Source: Doryteuthis pealeii (Eukaryota > Mollusca > Cephalopoda > Myopsida > Loliginidae). Taken from it: 64,000 nucleotides of DNA. Shown one piece after another: positions 62,926 through 64,000 of the stretch. Made by a program: the position numbers and the translations under genes. Within the stretch, counting starts at the first letter, position 1. Each line of letters begins with the position of its first letter. Under the pieces are notes generated by a model. The model was given only the letters and a program-made list of their open reading frames with translations, made no database searches and was not told where the DNA came from. The stretch lies in the NCBI GenBank assembly GCA_023376005.1, contig CM042157.1:55029732-55093731 (forward strand), in the 5' to 3' direction.

Positions 62926-64000
62926 AAAATTATTATATATTGGTTATAAGTATTTACAAATTAAAAACATTAATAAATCAAAATGTTGATATTATTAGTC
63001 CATCAAAATGTTGTTACTGAATAAATCTGTATATAATCTTGTTAAATATTAACAAAATCAAAGCCAAAACTTCAAAATACTTTTATTATGCAATTTTTCT
63101 TTTATTATTATGCCTTCATTATTTTCTTCTTGATTAAACTTGCTGACTTCAAAATGCCAAATGATATTTAAACTTTTCAACATGTTTTGTTCCCAATGTT
63201 TTTTAGGGATTTTCCTTCTTTTTCTTTTTTCTGTTTATTAATTTCCCTTGCAGAACCAAAGTAATGACATGTAACATCACCTAATCAAATTGTCCTGAAC
63301 AAAAGATCATAAAATTTCTTGACATGTAAAATTGAAATAAAATGCTTGACATGATAATGGGATTTGTTATGGTGATGATGATGATGATGATGAATAAAAA
63401 TCAAGATAAGCAGCCAATCATAAATTCATATTGATTGATGATCATTGCTGATTGTAATTCACTTTCTGATTCACAAATCTGACATTCACGTTCTCATAGA
63501 AAACAATTAATGTTGATTATAATGGGACATTCTGATGAGAAGAACTCTTAGACTTCATCTTCTTCTTCTCAAAGATCATAATAGGAAATTAACAGCCACT
63601 TGCAAAAGAGCCTTATACTCTCCACCCACACACACAAACATTGGTTATGTCATTTTTATTTTGTATCAGGAATATTGAAATTAAAAATTTACAATCAGTT
63701 TGGTCAGGGAACAAATCAAAATACTCAAAATGTGATCTTTTTACATATCCTTTTTTTAATACATCTTTTTACATATATAGTATGTGTGTGCATATATATA
63801 TATATATATATACTTTTTTTGTTCTTTTATAGAAGAATAGACCTATATTAATGATTATAATCATTTATGATCAAATTTGTTATATAATTTCATTTGAACT
63901 ATTTTATATAACACAAAACGGCTGTTATGGACTATTAAATAATATACACCTTTTATATATTTCTGTGAAATTATTATTCAGGAAATATAAAACTGCCCAA
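62926..64000. other. No gene seen
   Basis: AT-rich, with (GAT)n at 63372-63392 and (AT)n at 63793-63811. Short frames at the end have no recognisable motif. Confidence 0.45.

Noticed and set aside
63600..63851. 83-codon and 63-codon plus frames at the right end
   Set aside because: Low-complexity, crossing an (AT)n tract, no motif.

Overview
This window looks like repeat-dense, AT-rich intergenic DNA from a metazoan, most likely a cephalopod mollusc (octopus-like). That assignment is an inference from the repeat landscape: many tRNA-headed SINEs, LINE and Penelope-like remnants, long (AT)n, (CT)n and (CA)n arrays, and no bacterial-style gene packing. I see no intact protein-coding gene, rRNA or tRNA gene. 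Every recognisable protein fragment belongs to a transposable element and is broken by stops or frameshifts. Boundaries of dispersed repeats were set by eye from copies within this window and are good to roughly 10-30 bases unless stated.

Layout. 0.5-2.8 kb is a ~440-bp satellite in three head-to-tail copies followed by about 2.5 copies in the opposite orientation, flanked on both sides by (AT)n. 4-11 kb holds dispersed repeats, an (AAT/AAC)n array split by a ~1.1-kb insertion, and SINEs. At 11.07-11.47 kb a ~275-bp unit in tandem carries a hammerhead-ribozyme fold on the minus strand in each unit; a third copy of the fold lies at 36.2 kb. 13.7-14.3 kb has a Tc1/mariner transposase relic interrupted by a foldback element. 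18.4-20.4 kb is a minus-strand LINE relic split by a 597-bp element (called R1 here) with a target-site duplication. 22-23.6 kb has a ~180-bp-arm inverted repeat and a Penelope-like GIY-YIG endonuclease relic. 27.6-28.5 kb is a second LINE type, split by a foldback element. 30.18-31.71 kb fits a complete non-autonomous Helitron. 36-41 kb contains R1, LINE 3' ends and SINEs. 44.3-44.6 kb is a MITE-like palindrome. 49.49-50.23 kb is a clean solo LTR inside an R1 copy. 52-54 kb holds a repeat in both orientations. 57-61 kb has R1 copies, another Tc1-like relic and a 3' LINE copy carrying a perfect 20-bp hairpin and a ~300-bp insertion. 61.2-64 kb is mostly AT-rich sequence with a few SINE pieces.

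Repeat names used below are local labels. R1 is a ~600-bp non-autonomous element with an expandable internal minisatellite. SINE-A, B, D and F have tRNA-like A/B boxes, and SINE-C is grouped with them by dispersion and length. G, H, K, L, M, N and O are unnamed dispersed repeats seen two or more times here. The most notable items are the tandem hammerhead-bearing repeat (a retrozyme-like arrangement), the inverted satellite with hammerhead-like cores, the exactly bounded R1 element, and three perfect short hairpins that look like template-switch mutations.
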